Source of the DNA: Sceloporus undulatus
Lineage: Eukaryota; Chordata; Lepidosauria; Squamata; Phrynosomatidae
Length of the DNA stretch: 64,000 bases
Reading direction: 5' to 3'
NCBI RefSeq assembly: GCF_019175285.1
Contig: NC_056524.1
Coordinates: 103,717,443 to 103,781,442 of the forward strand
Shown: piece by piece, positions 24,265-33,689 of the stretch
How positions within the stretch are numbered: the first letter of the stretch is position 1
Layout of the letters: each line of letters begins with the position of its first letter
Program-made: the position numbers and the translations under genes
Notes under the pieces: model-generated
Seen by the model: the letters and a program-made list of their open reading frames with translations, nothing else
Database searches by the model: none
Told to the model about the DNA's origin: nothing

Positions 24265-24392
24265 AACGGCCATGGAAACCCACACAGGTGAATCACAAAC
24301 TCTCAGCCACAGAAAACCCCATGATAACTTCACTTTACGGTCCTTATATGTTGGAAATGACTTGAAAGCACACAACAACAACAACAACAAAT
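24265..24392 (+). mobile_element. Sauria-type SINE, 3' half
   Basis: Carries CCATGGAAACCCACACAGG, then GACTTGAAAGCACACAACAAC and a (CAA)n end, the 3' half and tail of the tRNA-derived SINE. The A and B boxes are missing. Confidence 0.7.
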
Positions 24393-24797
24393 GGACACTA
24401 AAATGAATTCCAGCAGGATTCTATCAGTAGGTCTCAAAATATTATACCATAATGAATGTGTTGGTAGACTTTCTCTTTGTTGATTTTTGCGCTGAATGCA
24501 GTTTTTTTCCCTTATAATAAACTAGCCTGCCTATAACATTGCTAGAGTCTTTTAAAGTGGTTTCTTTCATGAATAATTCTCCCAGGTATAATCAGTAAGA
24601 GATTTATTATCTGTCCTGTCACCAGTGATGTGCATAAATTAAAGTGTCAGGATCAGAATACTGGCAAATGACACTAACCTTTAGGCAGTGGCAAAGAGCA
24701 ATGAGAATGTATCAGTAGAATTTGGAGGCTGAATTTGGAGTCTACTCACCACACAGATTAATTTCCCAGTCTAGCTGTAAACACTACATAGATTAAT

Positions 24798-25005
24798 GTG
24801 TGTGTGCCTTCAAGTTGCCTGTTGACCTATGGCTATCCCATGGATTTCATAGGGTTTTCTTTGTCAAAGAATACTCAGAGATGGTTTTACCACTTTCCTT
24901 CTCTGAAATACAGCCTTCAACACTTGATCTTTGTTGGTAGTCACCCATCCAAGTACTAACCAGAGTTGATTCTGCTTAGCTTGCAAAATCAAACAGAATC
25001 TGGTG
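24798..25005 (-). mobile_element. 5S rRNA-derived SINE
   Basis: Read on the minus strand, the head matches 5S rRNA over about 65 bp: GCAAGCTAAGCAGAATC (5S AAGCTAAGCAGGGTC), then GGTTAGTACTTGGATGGGTG (5S GGTTAGTACTTGGATGGGAG). These are the 5S internal promoter A-box and C-box. The body and tail (AACTTGAAGGCACACA) match the tRNA-headed SINEs elsewhere in the window, so a 5S head is joined to a BovB-type tail. The head is partly 5'-truncated and diverged. Confidence 0.85.
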
Positions 25006-25009
25006 ACTT

Positions 25010-26930
25010 TTTGGGTATGTAGCCCCCCTTACACGTATTGATATCTATGTACATTACACAGAAGGAAACCAAATTCACTTCTAGGAAATGTTGTCTGAAC
25101 AATTTACTGTGCCAGCTCTCTTTTGCCCCTGCCCACCCTAAACCCAGATTCATGCATGTGTATTCCAGAAAGAGATGCCCTTTTGAGTGCCATACTGCAT
25201 GTGCATGAACTGGGTGTGCATCTTTTGTACGCTGCTACTGCAAGCATCGAACACAAAATGAAAAGCCTTTGGCAACTATTCCCTAGAGAGGAGCCACTGA
25301 AATAAATTATTAAAAATCCATCCATGTTTGAGCAGTGCAGGGAAGTAAGGAAACACACATTGCTTTAGGGTGATTTTTGCATTCATTATTTTAGTACTCC
25401 GATGACAGGTTTTCTAAAAAATATACTAGCTCTTATTAGTTATTAAATCAGATTCATTTAGATTCCTCCAAATCCACATAATCTCACATGTAATATAGTT
25501 AACTGAGATATATAGCAACAAAGAAATGTTGTGTTAAACTGAATTTCCTGCCTTGAATTGTTGTTACTACTTAAGATACAGGGTTTTTTTTAAAATTTAT
25601 TTCAATCACCACATTACTGTAGATGAAATTAGGAGGGGGAGCAGTCTCTTTTTTAAAAGAAATGATGTTCTACAATATAACATTTTTGCTGGTAAATTTA
25701 ACTGATTATTTATATCATAATCCCTGTCTTTTCTCAATTTCAACATTTCTTTGTATGTCTGCAATGCTGTCGTCAAAAAAGGAGCAAAACCTGACTGTTG
25801 CTGCCAGTATTTCAGATATTTGAAGAGGTATGTTTAGTCCTCACTTTACCTTGCTAGTTTCCCCAAGCATTTTCCCCATATATAGCTGGATATCATTCAG
25901 CTGTATGGGGAAAATTATATGTTGCATGTAACACTCCTGTGCTGAGGACAATAAAGCATAGGGAGCAAAGGCCATCTTTTCTCTTCTGCTAGAATATCCT
26001 TCACTTCCGCCACAGAAAGGCCAAGAGGGTGCAATGCATCTTTGTGTGCAAATTCACAGGGCTTCATTGCATGCTCCCAGGACAGTGGTCCCAACAGTAT
26101 ATAGGTCTCCTTACAGTACACATTCACCAGTCATAATTACACAGTGCTGTAGAATGACACAGAATTGGCACACAGAGAGACAAAACAGCAGTACTTGGAG
26201 AAAACCTGACTGGAAGGGAACTCATTGAAGGACCCCTTTCCATAGTCTTGAACTTGGCCTACCTTCACAGATCGTATATAAATCCAACATTTCTTAAACA
26301 GTCATTTCATGGTTGTAACAGTAAAAGTGATTGGGCATAATTTATATTGTGTGTCTCTCTGTGTGTGTATGTTAAAATGGCTAGAAGGATCCCCTCTTCA
26401 TCCTACCCACCAATTTCAAATGCAGCTTGAGTTTGCCATGCTCTGACACTCTTAGTTCATTTTTCCCAGTTCCTAAATTCTCCTGTCTTGCAGGGAATGA
26501 GCTGAAATGGCCAGTGTTAATAAGGTAATTGTCACTGTCACTTCCCCTTGACCTGTGTCAACAATGCCACCCCGCTACTCAGTGTAGTATATTTATACCT
26601 CAACTGTTGGATAACACTTCATGCATCTGAAGAACTGGAGTTTGTTTATGCTCTAACAAATGTGTTAATCTTCAAGTTTTTCTGCATCTTTGGGAGATGA
26701 AAAGAATTCAACACAGGAACACATAGGAAGCAGCCATAGAGATGATGCATATTCCAGGGTGGAGAGAACTGCAGACTGGTTGGTTATATTTCCTTGGAAT
26801 GCATACAATTCTTTCCCTTAGAAGCTTAACATTGGGGAGGATCTCATGGTACTTCAGTTCCCTCGAACCTAGCATCTTAAGGCAAAATGCCCTGAATGTA
26901 CCTGAATGTGTTACAATGTGAAGTACCAAC
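25010..26930. other. Gene-free sequence
   Basis: AT-rich, low in recognisable repeats. No gene, no clear mobile element boundary. Confidence 0.35.
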
Positions 26931-26939
26931 AAGAAAGCT

Positions 26940-27290
26940 GTAACTCCGGCCCAGGACAGATGGGCCCTTTGTGGTGTGGTGGCAGCACAACTAGGGTTAG
27001 GAACTGCGTGGCGACTACTTGCTCCCTAACCCTAGCATGTACTGGTGCGCTATAATGGTGGAGCCCTGTGTACATGGGTGCCGCCATTATGATGTAATGG
27101 ACGCATAGCATCTGCACATCGCACTGTGCCAGTTACATCACAAGTGTGCTATTGGCACACTCGTAGCATAACTATGCCAGTGGAAAAAGAACCTGGATTT
27201 TCCAGGTTCTTTTTACTCTGGAGCGATGGCACGATTTGGGGGCAGTGCCATCCCTCCAGAATAAAAACAGATGCCGGCAGGCCACCATTT
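26940..27290. mobile_element. GC-richer insert, probable DNA transposon relic
   Basis: Sharply bounded block with internal inverted pairs: CTAGGGTTAGGAAC with TCCCTAACCCTAG (26991-27034), TATAATGGTGGAGCCC with GCCGCCATTATGA (27051-27092), and AAAAAGAACCTGGATTTTCC with CCAGGTTCTTTTT (27184-27214). No coding remnant. Family unknown. Confidence 0.4.
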
Positions 27291-27299
27291 TTCAGCAGT

Positions 27300-28307
27300 C
27301 TGTACTGCACCTACATTTCTCAGGTAGTTTGTTCTCCCACTGAACTTAGTTTTAAATTATTCTCAGATAGTACTCTCCAAAAGCATTGGAAACACTGAAC
27401 CAGAAAGTAACACAGAAGCATCTCAAAGGAGAGATAACTTCCTACCAGAGGAATCAGAAACTCACATATCGCATCTCAATCTACTGTCTGTGATTAAAAC
27501 TGTTTCCTTTTTGCCTTAATCCTTACTGGGTGTAATGAACCCTTTTTCTCTGCCTTTCTTTTATGACAGCTTTTAAAATATTTTCAGCATGTTCTCTTTT
27601 AATCATCATTTTTCTTTCCTTTTTTTCTGTGCTAAAAATACATAATTCCATCGCCTCCCCCACTCTGTATCCCCACCTCCACCTCACCAGTTCACTGCCA
27701 CCCCAAACATTTCACCATGTTTTTGATTCTTCTCTGAATCCTTTCCTGGTTTTCATCGTCATTTGTGAACTTTAGTGTAGGGGGCTGAATATTGTATGTT
27801 TCAGTATTAGGGGCTACCAGCAGTGCTTCATGAATCTTGTTGGCAATTCATGCAATTTAATTTGAACCTGGTTTGCCAGGAACCTCCCACAGAATCCATA
27901 TGGAATACTACAAACATTTGAAATCATAAGAAAGCAGAAAGTTCTTCTAAGTGTATGCAGAGTGCCACTGAATAACCATAATACTGGCTTGCTGATGATT
28001 TTTAAAATATATTTTTTTCATGCCATCTGCCCTAGAAGTGCTTCTCTTTAAATCAAAAGTTTTTGGATATTGTTTGTTTGCATGTATATGTTAAAACATT
28101 TATTCCCCACCTTTCCATTAATAATTCTGAGGGCCATTGTTAAAATATCAAATTTCAGAGCAAAGCAGCCAATACAAATGGATAGACTTTGAAAGCAACC
28201 AACAAAAAAAACTGCCCAAGATAACTCAGCAGCATGGTTAAATTAATCCAAATGATTTTTTTTCTTTAGAAGTTGCATTTCCAAGTGGCATAGGAGATGG
28301 AAGTTGT
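27300..28307. other. Gene-free sequence
   Basis: AT-rich DNA with no recognised gene or element. Confidence 0.35.
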
Positions 28308-28410
28308 ATCCATACAGTACTACAAAATTATAGATGTTTCATACCACTTTAACTGCCGTGGCTCCATCCTATGAAATCCTAGGATTTGTAGTTCTGTGAA
28401 ATATTTAGTC
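28308..28410. mobile_element. MITE, AATAATCC-type family, copy 6, left half
   Basis: CATACCACTTTAACTGCCGTG and TCCTAGGATTTGTAGTT form the left arm. The matching right arm is at 29697-29815. About 1.3 kb of later insertions separate them. Confidence 0.7.
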
Positions 28411-28610
28411 AGAGCCAGTGTAGTAGTTTGAGCTTTGGACTAGTACACCAGAAGACCAGGGTTCAAATCCCCTCTCAACCATGGAAGCCCATTGGATGAC
28501 ACTGAGTAAGTCATTCCCTCCAGCATCAGAGGAAAGCAATGGCAAAGTCCCACTGAACTAATCTTGCCAAGGACACCCCCAACCAGATAAGTTTACCTTA
28601 GGGCAAACTT
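28411..28610 (+). mobile_element. tRNA-derived SINE (Sauria-type) with A and B boxes
   Basis: The head AGAGCCAGTGTAGTAGTTTG (A-box region) is followed by a B box GGTTCAAATCC (28460-28470). The body reads CATGGAAGCCCATTGGATGA and AATGGCAAAGTCCCACTGAA. It is inserted in the centre of a MITE. The 3' tail is lost. Confidence 0.8.
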
Positions 28611-28770
28611 TTTACCCTTGGGACCCCTGTTTATATACATCTGCATGAGAACATTGTGGGGGTGCACTTGACATAGTATATGAATAAAAATATTTTGTTT
28701 GTTTAGTGTGTGTATTTTCATTTGCACATTCATGTAAATTAATATTTTAACCTTTTATAAGGAAATAACA

Positions 28771-29166
28771 AAGTTTGCCACACTGGTGATAAAACGTTCC
28801 CTGATGCGTTATAACGGGCACGAGCGGGGCCACGCATGGAGCATGATGGGAACCCAATGGGGCCCAGAACACTAGTTTACTGCACAGGAAACGCCGCCAC
28901 CGCCAAGCGTTCCCATCGCATTCCCATCGAGTTCCAGAGGGCGCCATTGGACGCCATTTCTGGGAACTGTTTCAAAACAGTTCCCAGAAATTGCGCCCTC
29001 TGGAACCCAATGGGAACGCGATGGGAATGCTCAATGGCGGCGGCGTTCCCTGTGCGGTAAACTAGTGTTCTGGGCCCCATCGGGTTCCTATCACGCTCCG
29101 TGCGCGGCCCCGCTCGTGCCCGTTGTAACGCATCGGGGAACGTTTTATCCCCGGTGCGGTAAACTT
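28771..29166. mobile_element. Long GC-rich palindromic transposon
   Basis: 396 bp, nearly palindromic about 28974 (CTGGGAACTG / CAGTTCCCAG). Terminal inverted repeats are AAGTTT(G)CC(A)CAC at the left and GTGCGGTAAACTT at the right, with GATAAAACGTTCCC shared by both. An internal second copy of the terminal motif (ACTAGTTTACTGCACAGG and CCTGTGCGGTAAACTAGT) shows a palindrome within a palindrome. The arms differ by a roughly 10-bp indel near the centre. No transposase. Confidence 0.85.
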
Positions 29167-29438
29167 CAACATCTTTCAAATTAGAACAGTTTTATTTAAG
29201 TAAATTCAATATTTAACTCAATGCATGTGGAAATTTCACACAAAAAAAAGCTTGGTAAGAGGTGGCAGAAGAGGGATTAGTCTCTCACCCACCTTGAACA
29301 ACTCTCACTCCCCACCCCGGGGATCCTGCCCCATTATTTGAGAACCACTGCCTTCGGGTAACCATTAAGTTGGAAACAAAATAAGAATAATGAAGTATTT
29401 AGATTTCTTTTTGAGATAATTCTAGTGCCTCACTAACT

Positions 29439-29652
29439 GTTGTTGTTGTGTGCCTTCATGTCATTTCCAACTTATGGTGATCTTATCACAGGGTTTTCTT
29501 AGCAAGATTTGTTAAGAGGTGGTTTGCCATTGCCCTCCCCTGAGGCTGAGAGCATGTGACTTGCCCAAGGTCAGCCATTGGTTTTCCATGGCCGAGTAGG
29601 GAATCGAACCCTGGTCTCTAGAGCTGTAGTCAACACTCATACCAATACACCA
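29439..29652 (-). mobile_element. Sauria-type SINE, near full length
   Basis: Read on minus: an A-box-like TGGTGTATTGGTATGAG, a B box GGTTCGATTCC, then CATGGAAAACCAATGGCTGA, CCAAGTCACATGCTC-type body, and the tail CATGAAGGCACACAACAACA. The B box is close to consensus. A separate + strand 3' tail piece (ACTTGGAGGCACAAAACAAC) adjoins at 29659-29690. Confidence 0.85.
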
Positions 29653-29696
29653 CATCAGAAACTACTTGGAGGCACAAAACAACAACAATGAGATGT

Positions 29697-29815
29697 TTAG
29701 ATTTCTTTGTGAGAGAGTTCTGGTGCCTCACCAACTACAAATTCCAATTTTTTTTTAGAGGGAGCCATTGAAGTTAAAGTGGCATCAAACTGCTATAAGC
29801 CTACAGTATTCTGGA
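29697..29815. mobile_element. MITE, AATAATCC-type family, copy 6, right half
   Basis: GAGAGAGTTCTGGTGCCTCA and GAAGTTAAAGTGGCATCAAA complete the arm begun at 28308-28410. A partial duplicate of the MITE centre (TTTAGATTTCTTTTTGAGA) lies at 29398-29438, on the other side of the SINE. Confidence 0.7.
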
Positions 29816-30039
29816 CACACACATATAGATCTTTGCAAGCAGGATAAAGGTGTATTCAAAAGGTAAGGCCTTGTGTCTCCCTCAGCCATCATTCAATTGC
29901 AAAAGGGACAATCTACAGAGCTACAGTTCTTGAACAGACCAACCAAGCAGGTTCTTATGGAAAGGAACTTCAGACATTCTGCACTCATTTTGTGGGATAG
30001 ATATATTTTGATCACTTGAGATGAAATAAAGACAATCTG

Positions 30040-31465
30040 TTCTTACAGATTGTAAGAATGGGGTGGAGACTGTCATAGTCACTTTAACTGATGACCTTCG
30101 TCCAGCCATCGACAGAGGGAGCATGACCCTGTTGGTGCTGCTAGACCTCTCAGCGGCATTCGTTCCATTCTGGAATGCCTGAGAGAGTTAGGAATTGGAG
30201 GCACTGCGTTGCAGTGGTTCTGCTCCTTCCTCTCAGGCAGGTTCCAGAGGGTGATGCTCGGGGACAGTCACTCTTCAAAAACAGAGCTTAATTGTGGTGT
30301 CCCTCAAGGCGCCATCCTGTCCCCGATGCTATTCAACATCTATATGAAGCCGCTGGGAGAAATCATCCATGGATATGGGCCTGGGTGTTATCGGTATGCC
30401 GATGACACCCAAATATATTTCTCCATGTCCTGGTCACCAGCGACAACGACAGATGGCATCTCTCCCCTCAACCAGTGTCTTCAGGCAGTAATGGATTGGA
30501 TGAGGGAAAACAAGCTCAAGTTGAATCTGGACAAAACGGAGGTACTTACGGTAAGGGCCCCCAAACTGGGCTGCAACCTCCAGTCCTAGAGGGGCTCACA
30601 CTCTCCTCGAAGGACTGTATTCGCAGTCTGGGGGTGCTTCTTCACCCATCACTTCAGATGAGGAATCAGGTGAATGCGACGGTCAAGAGCGCCTGTTATC
30701 AGCTTCGGCTGATATGCCAGCTGTGTCCTTTCTTGGAACAGGGTGACCTCGAAACTGTAGTACATGCGCTGGTAACCTCAAGACTTGATTTTTGCAATGT
30801 TCTCTACATGGGGCTACCCTTGTGCCTAGTCAGGAAACTCCAGTTGATACAGAATATGGCAGTCAGGTTGGTCACAGGAACAGCAAGGAGTGACCATTAT
30901 AACACCCATATTGAAGTCACTCCACTGGCTGCCTATTAGTTTCCGGGCACAGTAAAAGGTGTTGGTTATTACCTTTAAAGCCCTACATGGCTTGGGCCCA
31001 ACCTATCTAAGGGATCGCCTGCTTCCATACAATCCGCCCCATACACTCAGGTCCTCTGAGAGGAATTTATTACAACCCTTAAAGACCAGGTTGACGGTGA
31101 CCTCCCAGAGGACATTTTCTGCAGCCGCTCCCAACTTATGGAATGGCCTGCCAGACGAGATCCGTCAAATTATCAATCTAGAGAGCTTTTAAAAAACCAT
31201 TAAGATGGATCTCTTCCAGCAGGCCTTCCCAGAATAAAATACTTGGCCACGAATAAGACTTCCCATCTAGTGAACTCTGACCATGATGATTATTATTTGG
31301 ATTAGTCGCTTTTTAATATGTCGTTTTTAATCTTATACTGTTTAATCTTGTTTTAAGGGTGGGCACTATGTATATATGGTTGTATTTTAACTTGTTTTAT
31401 GACGCTTTGATTGCTTGGTAAAAGCGGGATAGAAATAAAAATCTTATTTATTTTATTATTTATTA
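30040..31465 (+). mobile_element. L2-type LINE, 5'-truncated, RT to 3' end
   Basis: The + frames show a LLDLSAAF region with a short internal loss, then WFCSFLSGRFQRVMLGDS, GVPQGAILSPMLFNIYMKPL, CYRYADDTQIYFS (catalytic YADD), NKLKLNLDKTEVL, and a C-terminal part with LEQGDLETVVHALVTSRLDFC and FKALHGLGPTYLRDRL. The tail is GGTAAAAGCGGGATAGAAAT. Frameshifts separate three frames. Better preserved than the L2 copy at 22960-24100. Confidence 0.92.
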
Positions 31466-31629
31466 TTTACTTGTTTCCCATATTCCAAGGTTTTGAGATT
31501 TGATGTGGACGACAGAACGCTTGTACCTTTATAAAAGGTCTTTTTTACCTAGGGAGCCCAGAGGAAATATTTTCTCCGCCACATTGTTCAGCCAAGAGAG
31601 AAAATAATGGAAGGTTTGTCGGATGGAGC

Positions 31630-31630
<1 letters not shown>

Positions 31631-31671
<41 letters not shown>
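31631..31671. repeat. (CA)n microsatellite
   Basis: About 20 CA units. Confidence 0.92.
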
Positions 31672-31675
<4 letters not shown>

Positions 31676-31732
31676 AGTTGGCCCTACTACTAGGTAACCA
31701 CCTCAGCTAGCAAGTGTTGGAGGTATTAGTTG

Positions 31733-31905
31733 CAGTTTGTTGTTGTTGCATGCCTTAATAATAATAATAGGATTTATTTATATACTGCCCAATCACTGGG
31801 AATCTGAGCGGTTTACAACAGAGGGGATAATAGATGGTTCCCTGCCCTAAGGCAAACCTATCATGGGTTTTTCTTGGCAAAATGTGTTCAGAGTGGAACC
31901 AATGA
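31733..31905 (-). mobile_element. SINE interrupted by a LINE-terminus fragment
   Basis: The SINE tail (TTGTTGTTGTTGCATGCCTT at 31739-31756) and body (AAGGCAAACCTATCATGGG, then TTCTTGGCAAAATGTGTTC) are separated by (AAT)n and TTATTTATATACTGCCCAAT at about 31757-31845. The LINE-derived segment sits inside the SINE. Confidence 0.6.
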
Positions 31906-32929
31906 ATTAAGGTGCACTCCTGAGCACTCTCCACTGCAGCTTCTCTGCTCTCATGGAGGGCAAAGAGGTTTGCCTTACACATCCAGTCCTGCAGCTCCTC
32001 AACCAGCATCCTGCTTTCAGGTGAAGTAGAGATACTCTGCTATTGCCATTAACTTCAGGTGACTTTTTAGGTTGAAAGAAAGGAGGACAGCCCTGCATAG
32101 AGAAAGTCAGCCACCTGGAAACATCTTCACTTCTCCCTACTTTAAAATGTTCAACTTACATTCACATAATTGTGAATGCACGCATGTGTGTTTCCAAGTC
32201 CATGTTCGTATCTATCCATCTGAGACTAGATGTAGATTTACCTAGCTGCAGATATATGATTAAAGCCTAGTAGACGAAGAAATCTGTATCATCAGAGGTT
32301 TTTTTTTAGATATGCACATCCCTCAGAGACTTTTCCTGCAACTAGTGTCAAGAGTTTCTTCACTCTGCTATCATTGTATTTTTACATTTGGCATGCAAAT
32401 TGGAAGAGTGTCTCTTATTAAACAAACACTTGGTTCTGCCTATTTTCATAAAAATATAAGTTGTTAGAAAGCAAAGCAGAAATCCTGATTTCCCCTCCTT
32501 ATGATGATCAAATGAGCCTTTCATGTTGTTATCTTATACTTTACTATTTTTTTAGAGACAAGTGGCAGATATCACAACATAGTAAACAATCAAAGACTTA
32601 TTCTGTGGAGTTTTTTTTTCTTCAACAAAAATGTCATGCTATTTATCTTGTATTAACAGATCTCTTAGGTAGCATAAGTGTATTTAATTACTTCTGAATA
32701 AGATTATGGAGTAAATAAAGAAGTGATCGTGTCCTCCACCCTATCGCTACCCTCCCCTGTAACAAAACTATACTATTCCTAGGTTTACTTTGAAGCACAC
32801 TAAATGACAATTTCAATCCATTAAAAAGAACTTGGTTTAGAGGAAGAGGAGTGCAAAAACAAATAATGATATATGTGATTTTTTTATTCCCTAAAAACAT
32901 TTATGTACACACAGCATCATTGATATATG
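31906..32929. other. Gene-free sequence
   Basis: AT-rich DNA, no recognised gene. An octamer ATGCAAAT is at 32393-32400. Confidence 0.35.
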
Positions 32930-33130
32930 TGCAACATATGAGCACATGTATTTCTGCTGATGCGCTAGACATTTGTAGTTGTGGCCTGTCATGTCATCTG
33001 CCTGCATATTAAACAGTCCCCAAGTACACATTGACACAGCAGACCTTAATAGCTCAGAAGCTGTAACAATCTATCGAGTCAATAATTGGCATATTAAAGA
33101 GCATCTTGTACTTTGCATCAGTATTTTAGC
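32930..33130. promoter_or_regulatory. Candidate conserved noncoding element
   Basis: A repeat-free tract with CCTGTCATGTCATCTGCC, GAGTCAATAATTGGCATATTAAAG and TTAGCTAATTTAC segments, that is, paired TALE-like and homeodomain-like words. It is bounded downstream by ATCT-type simple repeats. Conservation not tested. Confidence 0.28.
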
Positions 33131-33306
33131 TAATTTACTTACCTATCTATCTGCCTATTTATCTATCTAATTTGCTTATCTATCTGGCTAGCCTGCCTAA
33201 AAGTAGATAATTTAGATAACTTAGAATTGATAATTCGTACAGATCCTTTGCAAACTGCTCTTTCTATTTTTCTGAAATCAGTGCAGAGCATGAGGTTTCC
33301 TCTGGT

Positions 33307-33466
33307 CAGGGATGTAGCCAGGGGGGGGATCTGGGGGTCCGGCCCCCCCCCTTCCATTAGAAAAATGAATGGTGTGTGCTGCTGCACCGCCGCACTCAAG
33401 CCCCATTATAATGGTGGCACTTAGTCTGGACCCCCCCCCCTTCCTAAAATCCTAGCTACGTCCCTG
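33307..33466. mobile_element. hAT-type MITE with target-site duplication
   Basis: Termini CAGGGATGTAGCCAGG and the inverted CCTAGCTACGTCCCTG match hAT ends. CTCTGGT at 33300-33306 is repeated at 33467-33473, a near-complete 8-bp target duplication. Internal G and C tracts make a hairpin. 160 bp, no coding capacity. Confidence 0.85.
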
Positions 33467-33507
33467 CTCTGGTCATGTTGACAGAGGGGATTTGTGAGAG
33501 CCCACAA

Positions 33508-33683
33508 ATCAGTAAGTAGTGGTTTGAACATTGGAGTACAGCCCTGGAGATGAAAGTTCGTTTCCCCATTCGGCCATGGAAAGCCACTGGGGGTAACCTT
33601 GGGCAAGTCACACATTGTCAGCCTCAGAACACTCTATTCACCTTAGGATCACCATAATGACTTGAAGGCACAAAACAAAAAGA
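33508..33683 (+). mobile_element. Sauria-type SINE, near full length
   Basis: An A-box-like TAGTGGTTTGAACATTGG, a degenerate B box AAGTTCGTTTCC, then CATGGAAAGCCACTGGGGG, CTTGGGCAAGTCACACATTG and the tail GACTTGAAGGCACAAAACAA. A short middle loss compared with other copies. Confidence 0.82.
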
Positions 33684-33689
33684 AATCCA

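Noticed and set aside
24938-25005. Functional 5S rRNA gene
   Set aside because: Diverged and only partial, and fused to a SINE body and tail; it is a SINE head.
28411-28610. tRNA gene
   Set aside because: A and B boxes are present, but the rest follows the SINE body and no cloverleaf with acceptor stem can be drawn. The same applies to the copies at 29439 and 33508.
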